Assembly (NCBI RefSeq): GCF_015832195.1
Contig: NC_052046.1
Span: forward strand, 38,282,911-38,346,910
Direction of reading: 5' to 3'
DNA from: Motacilla alba alba
Taxonomy: Eukaryota; Chordata; Aves; Passeriformes; Motacillidae
Length of the DNA: 64,000 nucleotides
In this document: in pieces, positions 12,598-26,346 of the stretch
How positions within the stretch are numbered: position 1 is the stretch's first letter
Layout of the letters: each line of letters opens with the position of its first letter
Translations under genes and position numbers: made by a program
Notes under the pieces: model-generated
Told to the model about the DNA's origin: nothing
The model's input: the letters and a program-made list of their open reading frames with translations, nothing else
Database searches by the model: none

Positions 12598-15500
12598 TGC
12601 TATGGCCTCCCTTAAGGGTGTGACATGAGTGCAAAATGTATTTGTCTTACAAATTGACAACAAATCTTTCCAATAATTGTAACAGTTTAGTAGACCTGAA
12701 TGCAGATCAGATTTTTTTCTTCCCAAACGTATTTTTTCATCTTCGCAAATCTAGGGACTTTGAAATATCGATCTGACATGCATTTACGTCCTTCATAGCA
12801 CAGTTGTCACACCAGAAAAGTTATAGTAAACACCTGTACCTGTGATCCTAAGACATTCTCAACCACTGAGGAAATTACAAGATCTGCATCTGAAGTTTCA
12901 GTGCTCCCATCTTATTAACAAGGAGACTTTCTTCTTCTTTTGCATTCCTAGAAAAAAGATATGTAGTGGCTCTTCAAGACCAAGCAGAAGCAGGCCAAGT
13001 TAGACAAAAGCATCTATGAAATTTTATTCAATAACTAAAAACTCTCTGGTTTTTTTTATGTTATAAATATCACACTAGAGAATAATCTACATAGCTGCAG
13101 CTGAGACCATTCTGCTGCATTACAGAACCAACTCCTAATGGAAAAACCTACATTTTTTAAAGAGCACATTCACTGGCTTCTTTATACATTTTCACCTGTA
13201 ATGTTGAATTAGAGAGAAAATATTTTCATTCTAGGGATTTCTCTTTACAGTTAGTCCCAGTGCAAAGGTACCGTGCATAGCAAAGGAGGACTATACCCTG
13301 AGACTTAACTGACAAAAAGTCAAGTCAGAAGAAGGACTAGAAGGACTGCTTTTCACACTCCAGAGTTTAAACTGTTCAGACTGATCCATGAAGAATCATA
13401 TAGAATTTTGATATGTTGCTTTGAGATCTCAAGCTCCTTGATTCTAGCATTGCAGTGATGAATTTTCACTAGAAAAATGCTGACTTGGCTATTGGTAGAA
13501 ATCTTTTAAAAAGGAAAAGGTTATCCCTCTGAGCTTTATGGATTATCTCTTCAGGCTTGAGTACTCATTGAGTTGTACAAGAGGTTGCCTATGCATGTCT
13601 TTTTTTACAAAATGTCATGTAATCAATTAACTTCAGTTTACAAGACTATTCCCATCTGCTTGCACTATATTTATTCCATATCCATATGGTAAACCAAAAA
13701 TTTCACAACTATCCATTCATTAACAGGTATTCTCCAAGAATATTTTAACTGCAAAAGTTACAGCTTCAGTGCTTCCTGCTTCCTCTGCTTAAAAGATTGT
13801 GTTTCTCTTTCTCCTGTACTTGAACTTCAGCTTGCATCAGTTTTTCTTCTTATGGATTTTTTTTCTTGCCTACAGGCTGGTAAATAATTTTCTTAATTAT
13901 TCTATGTGACCCTGATGCAGAATTTTATTACCAAATTACTAGATTTTCTAAATTATTACTAAATTTTTACCTTGATTGCTAAACGCTCTTGTTTCATAAG
14001 TACATGGAGGAACACCTTAAATTGACTTATTGTTTATAGTAATGAATTTTATAATAGCAGTTTCAAAATAATGAACTCACAGAAGGAATATATTTGTGAA
14101 TGTCAATAATCTTCCTAAACAGTTGCCTGACTTCTCACACTGAAGTACTCAAAATGTTTCCACAGATCATGCAAAAGTCCTGTTTAACCAGTTGTCGAGG
14201 ATTTTACTACTCTGAGAACAAGTTTTACAACAATGTTTAAGAATTGCCTCAAATCATCAGCTATGGTATTAGAGAAGAGCTGGTACTGTCAGCAGTGTAC
14301 CCTGGCACCTCAGTGACATTTAAGAGCATTTTAGTGCCACATTTTCAAAAGTGCTTGAAGATATGTAGGTAAGCATAGTGTGGGATTTTCATGAGACAAA
14401 AACACGTTATGTCTTTGAAATCAAGGAGCATGATACACCCACACTCTGGTGTGCTGGAAACCTCTCTATACACCTTCTTGCTAATGTTACATCTAATTTA
14501 AATTCTTACTCCCTGGCAACTGAAGATGAGCCGTTATTCTCAATTTTTGATCTTCCAGCTTCACATAACTTGTAAAAATTAGTCAGCATTATGTCTTCTT
14601 TGCCATATCTGCATATCTGCCACAGATATCTGCATATCTATGTCTGCAGGCAAAATTCAAATGTGATACTCCAGTATACACTTTTTCTTATTACAGGGCC
14701 AAGGAGATCAGTCATATGAGAGTATTTCTATGCTTTTACCACCAGACAGAGTAGGCAGCTCATGACTTGAAGATAATCAAATTGGGCAAACAAAATGATA
14801 ATGCTTTAATTCCAAATCTGACATAGGATTTTAGTTTCATGGAGAAGGAAAGAAGAGGCCACAGTATATTTGTAAGGTGATAGCAGAGGTCTGGGACTAA
14901 TATATCAGTTTCTCCAAAATCTCAGACCAATGCTCTGGCCAAAGACAAAGGACAGAGAATGTCCAAGGAACAGTCTGCTTTTCCACACTATACAAATATT
15001 AGAAATTTATTTATTTGTTTTAAAATCTGCTTTGAGATAGCTTGTATCTTTGATTTATTCAGGTAGTAAGATGAAAGGAGAAAATTAGGAATTTGGAAGA
15101 CTTGAGCAAAATACCCACCTAGATGTCAGGACTAAGTACTCCCTTGAGCAGTCTTCAATGTAAAATTCATTTATTCTTATCACCTCTAACTCCTAAAGAA
15201 GATATTTGAAGAATGTCTTAATGATATTGCTAGGTGTACTTAAGGAGAATCTAGCCAGATATGGCAATTAACTTTTTTTTTTTTTCCATAGGACTATTCA
15301 GCACCATGGAAAAACTGTTAGGAAATAGTTCCTGTTTGTTCCTTCAGAGTATTTGTTAACAAAATAAAAGGACAATGTAAAAGAACATTTAAGAGCAGAA
15401 TGAAAAATAAGCAATCTATCTGTATTTATCTGTAGTGAAATACAGAAACCTTCATAATCACTGAAGCATGCTCATAGAAACACAGGATCCATCATCAGCT

Positions 15501-15845
15501 CAGTGCTTCAAACTTGAGGGCAGATAGAATCTAAACTGTAAAATTCAGCCACTTGCTAAGACCTTATGAAAATAGACCTGTGGTTTCAGCCTTATAGCAG
15601 TCTTCTTCCCTATTACACAGCTGAAGGCATAAAAATACACTCAGCTTGGAGCAGAAAAAGGACTATGTGCACTGTAACACAAACAATGTTCCCTCCAACT
15701 GCAGTGTAAAACAGAGGTTCCTTTAAAGTGAATCTGGCAGTTGATATCCAGGCTTGGCTTAATAAAGAATTTGCAAAACATAACATTAAGAACAATCTGT
15801 TATTAACAGCTCTTCAATTATTTAGAAATGTAATTGGTATTTCAG

Positions 15846-15880
15846 AAAAACAGCTGCAGTATGCTATTCTGTGAGAGTCA
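15846..15880 (+). CDS. Candidate coding exon 2 of the chain
   Basis: A 35-nt segment between the acceptor aattggtatttcag (ends 15845) and the strong donor GTCA|gtgagtaaa. In the joining frame it has one base, eleven codons reading KTAAVCYSVRV, then one base. The single A completes Gln with the exon before it, and the last A plus AA of the next exon makes Lys. Phase continuity on both sides and the donor quality are the evidence; the acceptor pyrimidine tract is only fair. One of the other two frames has a stop. Confidence 0.42.
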
Positions 15881-18085
15881 GTGAGTAAAAATGGCTATAA
15901 TAAATAGAACTAATGTCGTAGTTTGGTGGGGTAGGTAAATACATATGCTGCTGGGTCTACACCTCACATATGAGAGAATAATATATATCATACCTGAGGC
16001 AGAGGAGCCCTGGAGCCAGATTTTTATTCCTTCTCACCTACCTCAAAAGCAAGCCAGCAGAGGAGTCTTAACATTTCCAGATGTGACACCTAAGTTTTAT
16101 GCAGTTATTTTTTTCCCAGTTTTAGAAAATTCCATGTTACGTTCGTAACACTCATATTAATATATCCTAAGATGAATCTGGATCTAGAGCTATTAAAAAT
16201 AAATGTTTTAAATGAGTCTTTTGTTTTGGTTTTTTTTGAAGAAAATGTCCCATCATGCAAATTAATTAGTGAAGGACTGAGAATTACTGAAACTGTTCTG
16301 TCCTCATCAAGGATAGTCATCATTTATCTTCCACAGTTCTAAGAATGATTTAAATTTCACCAAAAAAGAACTTTTTTTTTTTATTACAAGTACACATTAT
16401 GCTTTGTTGAGTTCCCATGCACTTAGCACTTCCAAACAAAAACAAAAAATTGCCTTAAAATCAACTGCTGAGCGGCAGAAGCATCTTTTACAAACAGAAG
16501 GCATGGTCCCAACATGAAAAGCATGCAAGGTAGATCACATTGGCTGTGGATGTTCAACTGACTTAAGGCAGCCACATGTGACAGCAACTGATATAGCATC
16601 TGCAGTTCTTTGAAATTCAGTACCCAACTTTTATTTGTAAAGGCATATCTATTGGTTTCATCTTGAAAGAACAGGTCTACCTGACCAGATTTATGGAGAA
16701 AACTCAGTTTATTTCTTTTGCCTGTTCTGCAAGAGTAGAGAATTTTTAAATGCTCCAGGAAACTAAAAACATTAACTTACACTACAATTAGAAAGAGATA
16801 TAAAGGAAGTTATGTTTCACAAATGAAAATAACCTTTTAGGTTAACAGTCCTTGTTTCCCAGCCTCTAAGGTGATGTCATCAACAGCAAAGTAAGTAATA
16901 AAACCTTTGTTATTTTCTAAATACATGCAACTCTGCCTTCAAAGAGAGCTGAATAAGCTGAATATATTCCCATTAAATTTTAAGAACTCTTCCTTAAGGA
17001 AGGACAAGATCTGTAGCTCCTTTAGCTGGAGTTTTGCCAACTCTTCATGTGATTATAATACTAAATGCAGGGATAAAATAATTTTAGAGAAATGCAATGC
17101 ATCAAAAGTTATAGTAAACACTAAAAAAGATAAAGTACAAAAATTGTTTATTATTTGCACACATCTGAAATTAATAGTTATCAACATAAGTCTTTTGGAA
17201 CTAAATAAAGGTTTAATAAATATGCATATTTGTATTTTGGAAGATGCATTCATGTAGCAAACCTGCATAAGCTGATAAAATAAGTCTTGGGGTTTGTGAA
17301 CTCTTAAAAATGAAAAACAAATGTTTCTTCCAATTAAATGTTGAAGCCTGGTTCAGCACTGATTATTTCTGTCACACACTGGGAAATCATAAAAAATTAA
17401 GAAGTATTAGTTACAAATGTGCTAGAAAAGGAAAATGAAAAGAGGCATACATTTTAATGAAAAGTTTACTTGTGTAACAAACTTTAGAAGTGACTTAAAC
17501 AAACTCAGTTCTCTTTTTAAGCATTCACTTCATATTTTTGTGTGAAGAGAATATAAGAAACTTCAAAGTTCCTTCAAAAGGAAATATATCTGTAAATTTA
17601 GAGTGTGTTAAGTTCTTGCATATGACATTCACATTCATGTTTTTACATTTTACACATCCAGCTAGGAAAGGCATGCAAACAAATATTATAAAAGAAACAA
17701 GTATCAACTCCCATAGTACACAGTAATTGCTGTGTCACTAAAAGTGTAGTAAAATGGCTGAAGTGGCAAGAGGGAGACCAATCATCTCTTTCCTGTAAAT
17801 ATTTAGAGGGGCTGGTTGCTTAAAAAAAATAATTAAAAGTCTGGAGAAGATGGATGAAAGGCAGATTTCAGAATACAGATATGTTAAAAGCCTACAAAAG
17901 GTCTAAAGATCATGAAAAGTTTAGGAGAACTAAGAAAATCTTAGTTTTATAAGTTCTGGAGGAAACTTAGAAAAGTTTCATCCAGAAACTTAGGATGAAG
18001 TTGCAGGATGAAAAAATTACAATAAATATGTTCATTTCCTTCAGAGTAGAAAGGACAGAATTTAATAAAAATTAATGTGTGAAAG

Positions 18086-18655
18086 TGTAGCAGGCTGACT
18101 CTGGCTGGGTGCCAGGTGCCCATTCAGTTGCTCTCTCACTCGCTCTCCCACTGGGACAGGGGAGAGAATAAGATGATGAACGAGCAGCAGGGTGAGATAA
18201 GAAAGTTTTATTGCTGCAAAAAGAAAGAAACAAGCGGAGGTCTGCATGTAAGAGCTAAAGAGGAAAAAAAAGATCAGTCTCTACTTCCCATCAGAAGCAA
18301 TGTTCGGACACTTCCTGGGAAGCGGGGCTTCAGCACGTGTAACACTTCCTCTGGAAGGCTGACTGAAACACTGAAAACCCACAATCGCCCCCCTTCCTTC
18401 TCTCTTCTTTAGCTTATATCTCTGAGCTGATGTCATATGGTATGGAATACCTCTTTGGCTAATTTGGGTCAGCTGGCCTGGTTGTGTCCTCTCCCAGGAT
18501 CTTGCCTTTTGCTTTGATGAGGGAAGGGATATCAGAGGAAGAGTGCTGTTGAGCAGTAGCCAAAACACTGGTGTGTTATCAACACCCATGCATCTATCAA
18601 TGCAAAGCACAGCACTGTATGGGCTGTGAACTTTACCTCAGTCAGATCCAATACA
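18086..18655 (-). mobile_element. ERVL-type solo LTR
   Basis: On the minus strand it begins near TGTATTGGATCTGACTGAGG, passes 'gttgataacacaccagtgtt' and 'tttggctactgctcaacagc', the promoter-side block 'ggtattccataccatatgac' and a 'aataaaactttcttatctca' polyadenylation region, and ends GCCTGCTACA. This is the usual ERVL LTR order. TG...CA ends are present (18086, 18655). The flanks gaaag and gatgg do not show a target duplication. No internal sequence adjoins it. Confidence 0.8.
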
Positions 18656-19529
18656 GATGGTTCAATAAATATTGAATATAGTTCTGCAAAAAATACTCAC
18701 AAAATCTCTGTAATATAATAAAGAATTAATACAGAATATAGTTGCCATTTTAAAATATATCAAATATCAGGGAGATAATTACTTATACAATTCATTATAG
18801 CTATGTGAGCTGACTTTTTCTATGCATTTTTTTCATGCAGAGCATTATCTTGATTCTAAAGGTGAGATGTCAAGGTACAAAAGTATTAAAATTACCATGG
18901 GGAGCACCAAAGAGCCCCCTTAAATTAGTCAAGAGGAACAGCTTTAAACAAGTGCTTAATTCAGCAACAGAGAGCTTGTAGATTTCATCTTAAGCATATA
19001 CATGAAAATATAACTGAAAATTCCTATTCATTGGGGGATTGAGGTAAGGGAAGTAGCTAGGAAAAGAAGCAGTTGACTAAAAGACACATGTTGGAATCCC
19101 GGGTATGCCATGCTTTGCTGCCTGAGTTTTGACTAAGTTTTTAATGTGGATTTGATTTACTTTGTAAAAAAAAAAAAGATAAAAACTCTTGACAGCTGAT
19201 ATCTGAAAAAGAATCATCAGTGTCTCTAGTCACCATCCTCCTGCTGGGTGTCATCTTCTATAAAAGGGTTAGATCATCTATGCCAGAAAGATTTTCTCCT
19301 GCCAAATGCCAAATGTTAATCCTACAGAGATGAAGTCAAGTAAAAAGTTTGACCAGACATCAGGCCCAAGTCAGTGATTCTTTCTAGAAGTAACCAAGAA
19401 ACAGACTCATTAAGATTGTGAGAATGATTTCCAGAATGATAAAAATATATTTTTCAAAATACTAACTCATGTAAGAAATGGTCTATTCCTAATTCAAAGA
19501 TACAGCACAGAAAAGCTGCTAAGTTTAAA

Positions 19530-19536
19530 GATAGAT

Positions 19537-19587
<51 letters not shown>
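19530..19587. repeat. (GATA)n microsatellite
   Basis: About 13 tandem GATA/TAGA units, with one imperfect unit at the left edge. Confidence 0.97.
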
Positions 19588-20160
19588 CCTTTGTTTATAC
19601 TTATAGGCTGATGGCTAACAACTGGATTTTCAAACAAGTGCCTTTCTTATATTAACAGTGAAATTCGTGTCTGAAGAGTGGTGGTTAAATTGTGAGGGAC
19701 AAAAATATAGGAATGACATACTTTTCTAGGAGTGAAAAGTTTCCAGTTAGAAAGTTTATTCACAAATTCAGGTTTTTACAGTACTATTTTTAGTGACTTT
19801 TTATAACTAACTCACTCCAACATTTTCATATAACACCAGAGCATAGTTATTACAGTAAGTTGTGGATAAAAGTGTTCATAGCCTGTGATGCTGCACTACA
19901 ATTCTTTTTAGCTTCAGACAAACAAGTAAGAAACAATTTGTACGCTGTAAATTAGCTATTGCTTCCAGACTTTTGAGAAAACAGATATGCATTTCAGCAG
20001 TCATTTCTGCCTGTTACCTTCCACACATTTATCTGTTCTCTGCAGCAAGCCAAGCAAAAGCACTGAAGATCCTTGCACTTTAATGTATTTTTTCTTCCAT
20101 TCATAGATTTTTATTAATTTTTCCTAGGATTTATAATATGGTTTCTCTGTCTCTCCCCAG

Positions 20161-20233
20161 AAAAAACTTTGAGTTTTTTGAATGGTGCTGCAAAGGCAGA
20201 ATGTGCAGCTTTGCTTCACCAATACTGTCTTCA
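20161..20233 (+). CDS. Coding exon 3 of the unidentified gene
   Basis: The acceptor has a near-ideal pyrimidine tract (gtttctctgtctctccccag, ends 20160) and the donor is CTTCA|gtgagtaag. In the frame that starts after two bases, 23 codons read KTLSFLNGAAKAECAALLHQ and then YCL, leaving CA. The other two frames either stop early (TGA) or break the phase with the next exon. CA plus the G that opens exon 29602 gives Gln, so the two exons join in frame without forcing. The alanine- and leucine-rich helix-like composition is typical of coding sequence. No domain is recognised. Confidence 0.68.
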
Positions 20234-23200
20234 GTGAGTAAGACAACAGGAACTATCATTCCTAACATTTCTTTGCACACTGAGATTATCGGTAGTCTTC
20301 TGGAAATATTAAATTATATCAATTGGATCCCAAAGAAATCCCCAGCCTAGGCCTCTTTCAGGATTACTGTGCAGTTCCCCCTTTTTTAGTCACCTTGGAA
20401 GTGCATGATATGCTGTGCTTGAACTACGCTCCCCAGAGAGGGGCCTGAAGAGGAGACAGGCTGATCCAAAGAAAAGGACAAAGGGATGTACTTGAACTTT
20501 TATGAACAAGTTTCACAACAAAACCTGAATTTGAGTCCTCAGGCATGGTGAAAAATCTGAGTAAATCTTTTAGCTGTGTAGAAGCCAGCCTCCTATTCAC
20601 AAGACACACAGAACGATATGTAGAAAATGCTTCTTCAAACTTACAAATTTCACCTTTGATGACCAACATAAAAAATGCAACATTCTCTTGTATGGACCAG
20701 CTCAGCAAACAAGGCCCCCATGTGCTTGCATCCATATTCTACTGCTTTTATATGCAGCTTTCTTTCAAAGGGATCCTTTTTCATTCTATTAGTGGTATTG
20801 TTGCAGCACATTTTATCAGACAGACTTTCTCAACCTCAGAATCAAAAAGGTAATTAAAAGGTTCAGATTAGTAAACACAAAACACTTTAAACCTCTCAGT
20901 GGCAGTCTGCCTACAGATTTGTTTCTGCTGCAGTGATTGGCATGAAATATATAGAATTTGCTAGAGCTGTAGTAAGAAGGCTTTTACTCCAGGAAGAGGG
21001 AATATAACCAGGAGCTGCCTGCTGGCCCTACACACTGAGAGGCTTCTTTTGTTATGGGCCATAGCTCCCCTTTCCCTGTACTTCTGACAAGCTGTCACAT
21101 CAGCCCTCCCCTGAAAGTACCTCTGATGTCTAGCAAAAGTGGAACTATAATTGTCTTTCATCGGGGCACTAAAGCGTTTGGGTAAGGTTTTTAAAGTGCC
21201 TGGACTTGTCACTCTCTGTGTATCACCAGCATAGTAGCAGGGTAGTTGCAAAGAGGTAGGAGAAAAGAGCAGGGAAAAAAACATACAGAATTCTGATGGA
21301 CTTCTGTAGCTGCAGTCTTGTCTTCTGCAGCGGCTTTCAGTTTAGTCTGTGACTTCTTTTCTTTTTTTTTTTTTTGAATGTCTCAGGGTAGATCTTGTGA
21401 CAGGTCAGGAAAAAACAAACAAACAATGATATTCTCTGTTTCCTCTGAGCCAGATTGGAACAGTAAGACAGTGCTGTAATGCTCCTCTGAAGCAAGAATA
21501 CTACCAGCTATGGCTAGGATATTGAGAAAATTATGCTTCTGTACTCAGTTAGAAAAAAATGAATTTTGAACATTGGTTGCATCTTTCTAAAGCCAGCTAC
21601 CTTTGTAATGCTCATTGCTTCAACAAAGAAGAGAACATTGCAATCAACACATACATGTTAACAGGGGACTTCTAAAATATTTGTCTGGTAAAAGTGCATT
21701 CTTGTCACTTTGGGTATCAACTACACAAATATCAGATGTGCTCAGTACTTCCAGCAAAATATTTAGTAACACCTTTTGCACTTACATGTAAGCCTGGGCT
21801 TATCTTGCAGAAAAATATAACGAAAAAACTGCCTGATTTCCTGTGGTGTAAGTGGATTGGTTTGCAAGAAGAGATAAAAGGCATGAAAGAGAAAGTGTTG
21901 GATTATTTTCTGTTTTCTTCTGAAAAATCTGTATGCTTTCCAAATTTTCCAATATTGAAAAAATATTTCAGTAACACACCTAGGAAAAGTAGAATTATCC
22001 TTGGCTAATTAATGTCTTTTTCTGTGTAATACCAGTTCAAATATCTTCCTTTTACATGCCCTTCTTGAAAGAAATCTGTACAAAATAGATGTCTGTAATT
22101 CCAAATCATGACAACATTAAGTGTGATTTTACAGTTGCAATTCATATAACTCCAAGACTAGCTGAGCTTGTATTTCTGCTCTTGTCATTTAAATAAGTCA
22201 CAGTATTTTTTGTATCAATACCCAAAGGCAAATCAGACAGCAGCAAAGCCCATCCTGAGGTCTCATACAAATACCAAATGGATTGGCTAATGCTAGTATT
22301 GCAGAAAACCTTGCATGAAATACATCCACATATTGAAAAAGACTCCAAACCATACAAACCCCAGAAAACCATGAATTCTTTCAACTCTTCAGGTTCAGGG
22401 ACATGGACTGTTAAGGAGACAGGACACCCTGATCACAGTTTCCATCATGCATCCAACATGCCAAGAAGGAGTGTCAAGTTAGTAGCTGACAAAAAAGTCG
22501 GGAAATTCCCAGGGTATTTAATGAGATATAGCTTTCTACAGAATTCCTGCAGAATCCTTGACAGGATTTCACTAGAGTTTTCTCAAACATGAGTCAACTT
22601 ATGAATATTGGAAATGTTTTGAAAATTAAAATTGGAGAAAACCTATTACATTATGACTTTTTCACCCAGTCTTCCAGGATGTTCTCAACTACAGATTGCT
22701 CAGACACCCATAGAAAAAAAAAGATCAACGCCAAAACAAATGAAGTTTTTTTCTTTTTAGAAATACCAGATTCTTACTATGTCTAAGTGTTAGCATATTT
22801 CTCTTTTATGCCAAAAGTGCATTTCAAGGCACAGAAATCACTATCCAGCAATATTTCTTGATATTACTGGGACTTGCTTGAATATTTGCTCAAGAGATGT
22901 TTCTGGTGAATTGCCCTTTAATGACTTGCCTCATGTGAAATGATGGCAGACACCTGGCACATCTCTCAAACTGTCATGAGGTTAGTTGTTTTGCTAGCTA
23001 TAAAATTTGTTTCAGAACCCCAGGGAAGCTTTCAGATTGTTAGTGAGAATTTATTTGACTCAGATAAAAATCCCCAAAGTGACCATGACCTAGCTCCAAC
23101 AAATCTGCAGATCCATGCTCAGAAATGATTCGTCTGGATAGGAGGTTTCTAATTGCATTGTGTTATGCAGATCATTGTGTACTCACTGACTTGGTACGAG

Positions 23201-24109
23201 AAAGGTGAAGCTTTGTCACTACAGAGGTCAGCTTTTGGCTTCTTTTTTTGCTTTCTCTCTCTCAAATTCTTGCAAAAAGAAGATTAGGAGAAGAGGTTAA
23301 GGCTGCTGACAAACACTGATCATTTGGAAGGATGATTTCAGAGTCCTAGAGCCTCCATGCATTTTTTCCACAGAAGTATTTTGTCACAGCTGTCAAGCTT
23401 CCCCTACCTTCCCGAGTAAATCGTCTGAATGATTTGTAGAAAGTAGCTGTAACTCCTCACTCAGCAATGCAATATGTGAGGGAAGGTTCTTGAAAAATAG
23501 AAAATTAAACTGATGGATTTCTTGATTTGAAAACTGTTAGAGCCATCCCTTGAGTAGCTCTGCTCCAGATGAACTTGGCCTTCTGTTGCTCAGCATACTG
23601 ATTGTTGATGTGAGTGTGGCCTAGGGGGTAAAACAGTGCAGACATCTGATGACAGTCCTGAGCTCAGTCAAAATTGGAGAGGACTGTATCCACTGGTGAT
23701 TTTCATGTGAACTTCCTAAATTTGCATATTTGAAGAGAAGGATTTGGCCTATCATGCAAAAAGAAATGCAGGAGGTAATAGCATAGTCAGGTAGTTTAAT
23801 TAAACATAGAGAAGAGTAAGACATTTATTTGATAGGCAAAACTGTAGCTGCTGAGACCCAGAGGTGATTTGCACCAGGAGGGTGGGAGGACCCAGAGGAA
23901 GGGTCCTGGATTTAGGTGGCTATTACCAGAGTAGTGTGGTAAGGTTGTAATGAAGTATCCAGCCCTACTCTTTCAATTGCCTGGAACATTAGCTTTCCCG
24001 GCCCCTCTTCTGCACCTGTCCTAAAAAAAGGTGGTCTGTTTTCATGACAGAAAAATAAAAATTATCACAGCTTTGACAGTTAACAAAAAGAATTTTTAAA
24101 CCCAGCCAA

Positions 24110-24260
24110 CTAAAAAAATTTGAACTCAAACAAAAAAAACCAAAACCATAAAAAACAAACCCAACCATAAAAAAGCCTCAAAGAAAACAAAACAAAATAA
24201 AAATCCAAACCAAAACAAACTAAAACCCCACAATAATCAAAACCAACAAAAATAAAAGCT
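24110..24260. repeat. A/C-rich low complexity
   Basis: Irregular AAAAC, AAACC and AAAT units without a fixed period. Similar A/C-rich tracts occur at 45880-45985 and 53528-53579. Confidence 0.85.
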
Positions 24261-25682
24261 GTTCTCATCTCCACACAACTGAACAAAATTGTCTCTCTGT
24301 AACAGATTTTCTTTTGGTGTGCCTAGAAACAAACCCATGGTATATCCCTCCCTCGACTTTCTTAATGCCTTCTCTCACTTGAAAGCAATCTGCTTGTCTC
24401 AAAACAAGCTACCCAAATGCTCCATGGCCCCACAACCCATCTTTCTCTGTCCTTATTATCCCCTGCATCTCATTTGTCTGCCAAAGATGTTTTGGGTCCA
24501 TCCCCTGCCTCGATGGAGGACTGAGGACAATCCCCACCTTGAATTCCTGTGTGCTATCCCCCACCTGGAGATGAAAGAAGAATTAAATATTACAGAGAGT
24601 ACTGGTTTAAAGAAAGAAGTATTTAAACTAATGATGCTTATCCCCATTTCCAGCTAACACTATTTCTAGAGCTTCTTGTCACACAGCAAGACCTCCACAG
24701 GGCATTTTTGCAAACTAGAAGCAGCAGTAAATATCAGTCAAAAAACAACATGTAAATGCCATAGCTCCCTACAGTCAATACTCTCTTTTAATAGAATGTT
24801 CATCTTCATTACATCATTTTATATTTATGACAAAGCTGCTTGTCACTCACATGAATCTAACCCTGCTGCATCCTCCAGTTTAATTTGGTTTCAGTTTAGG
24901 TGAATAGCAAAACTGTCTGAGATTTGCTGTTCTCTGCCAGTGGCTGTTAAATGCAAGAAAAAAAGTGAATTTAAAATTGTTTATCAAATCTCAATGCTTA
25001 ACTTGGTTGACTTTTTTTTCTGAATGCAATGTCCCTTATTTGTATAATCAGTAATGTATGAGACAATATTTCTCTCCCTATTTTTCCTCCTCTCATAGTA
25101 TCTTATGGCCTCCACACTAAGTCAGGGATATTTTGAAACTGTACTTTTTTCTCCCTTAAGCAAGGGTGATGTCTGAGAACACATCATCCAATGCTAAATC
25201 AGAGCAGTGAAGTAATACGTCCTGTACAAAATCCTTTTCTTGCCTTCCTTTCTGTCCAATTTGCTGCTACTTTATTGATAAACCAGGACATTGAATTCCA
25301 AGTTCAATCATTTCACAATCAGCAGACTTCTCTAGTTTGGGTTTCAAAACCATAACTAGGACCTTTGAATGATAATATTTCAAAAACACAATGCCCTGAG
25401 TAAAATGGCAAACCATCATGGCAAACCAATATCACTATTCTTCAATTGGGCTACAGGTGATTTATAAGATCTTGTGCTGGCTGAGGTCCTGATGGAGCAA
25501 ATCTTTCTTGCATGAAGAAGAGGCAAATTCTGTCTCAATAGCATTTTCTTCAGCTTTGCCTGCAATCTCCAAGAAACACTTCATTTGTCATTTCTTGAAA
25601 AGGAAATTGAGACTTGGAAATTGAATAAAAATAAGGAAAATAAATTCCTTCTCTTTGGTGTTTTAGCATCAGATGTAACTAT

Positions 25683-26345
25683 ACAATCATAGAATCTCTC
25701 AAGTTGAGGTCCCACCCACAAGGACTAACAGGTCCAGATCCCTGCTCCAGCCAGACTACCTAAAACTAAATCACAAGACTATGAGAATCATCCAGGTGAC
25801 CCTTGAAATCTGACAGCCTTGGTGCCCTGACCACTTCTCTGGGGAACTCCTCTCCAGTGATGAACCATTTTGATAAAGAACCCTTTCCTACTGTCAAATC
25901 TGAGCTACCTCTGAAGCATCTTCATTCCGTTTCATCATGTCCTGTTGTTTTGGGGCATGTGATGCACTTCAGGACATAGTTGGCACTTTTCGATAAGAGG
26001 TCACACAGAGCATACATTCCAGTCCTTTCAACAGCTCTGTCACTTTGGATGCATTTTATTACATTCACATCATCCTTCTTAGATGGTGGGGCCCAGCACT
26101 GCACTCAGCTCAAAAAATGAGGTGGCACCAATGCTGAATCGAACAGAATCATCTCCTCTTGTAACTATCTGGTAGTGTATGATGCCCCCCAGGATGCAGT
26201 TTGCCCTCTTGACTGCCTGAACACACAGCTGGCTCACATTGAGCCTGCCATTGACCGACAATAAAAGATCCTGTTCTGCAGGGCTGATCTCCAGCCACTC
26301 CTCTCCCAGTTCATACTTGCATCCAACTTACTCTATCCTAAGTGT
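25683..26345 (-). mobile_element. CR1 LINE 3' fragment (copy A)
   Basis: Read on minus, it runs from the ORF2 C-terminal and 3' UTR region ('gagccagctgtgtgttcagg', 'ggcatcatacactaccagat') to 'gggacctcaacttgagagat' and the tail 'tctatgattg'. It is 5'-truncated exactly where the tail of the next CR1 begins (about 26346), so it inserted at, or right beside, the 3' end of copy B. Confidence 0.85.
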
Positions 26346-26346
26346 A

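Larger units (their letters stand above)
8301..15845 (+). other. Predicted intron (7.5 kb)
   Basis: It lies between candidate exons 8258-8300 and 15846-15880. It contains a CA microsatellite (9757-9798), a GTTT run (10001-10022), a CR1 3' fragment (10460-11355), an ERVK-type LTR (11356-12383) and the (TTCCC)n array (12384-12597). The rest (8301-9756, 12598-15845) is AT-rich and unrecognised. A pyrimidine-rich acceptor near 12950 has no good donor in a compatible phase. Confidence 0.4.
15881..20160 (+). other. Predicted intron (4.3 kb)
   Basis: It contains an ERVL-type LTR (18086-18655) and a GATA microsatellite (19530-19587). The remainder is AT-rich without recognised repeats. A 28-nt segment at 16863-16890 has good splice sites but a phase that does not fit the chain. 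Confidence 0.45.

Noticed and set aside
12256..12726. Long open frames of GREGK or LPFPS type on both strands
   Set aside because: They are translations of the (TTCCC)n array; pentanucleotide repeats without stops stay open in all frames.
12951..13020. Possible exon after a strong pyrimidine tract (cttcttcttttgcattcctag)
   Set aside because: No acceptable donor: the only in-frame GT (gttaga) leaves phase 0 and cannot join exon 2 or exon 3.
20424..20853. Overlapping frames of about 100 codons on both strands
   Set aside because: Both strands are open over the same DNA with no splice sites in a useful phase and no known motif.
21811..21847. Possible exon reading KNITKKLPDFLW with donor gtaagt
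   Set aside because: It enters in phase 0 while exon 3 ends with two bases, and exons 3 and 4 already join perfectly.
24289..24657. 122-codon plus-strand open frame
   Set aside because: No splice context, upstream A-rich repeat, no recognisable domain. Length is within chance for 64 kb in six frames.
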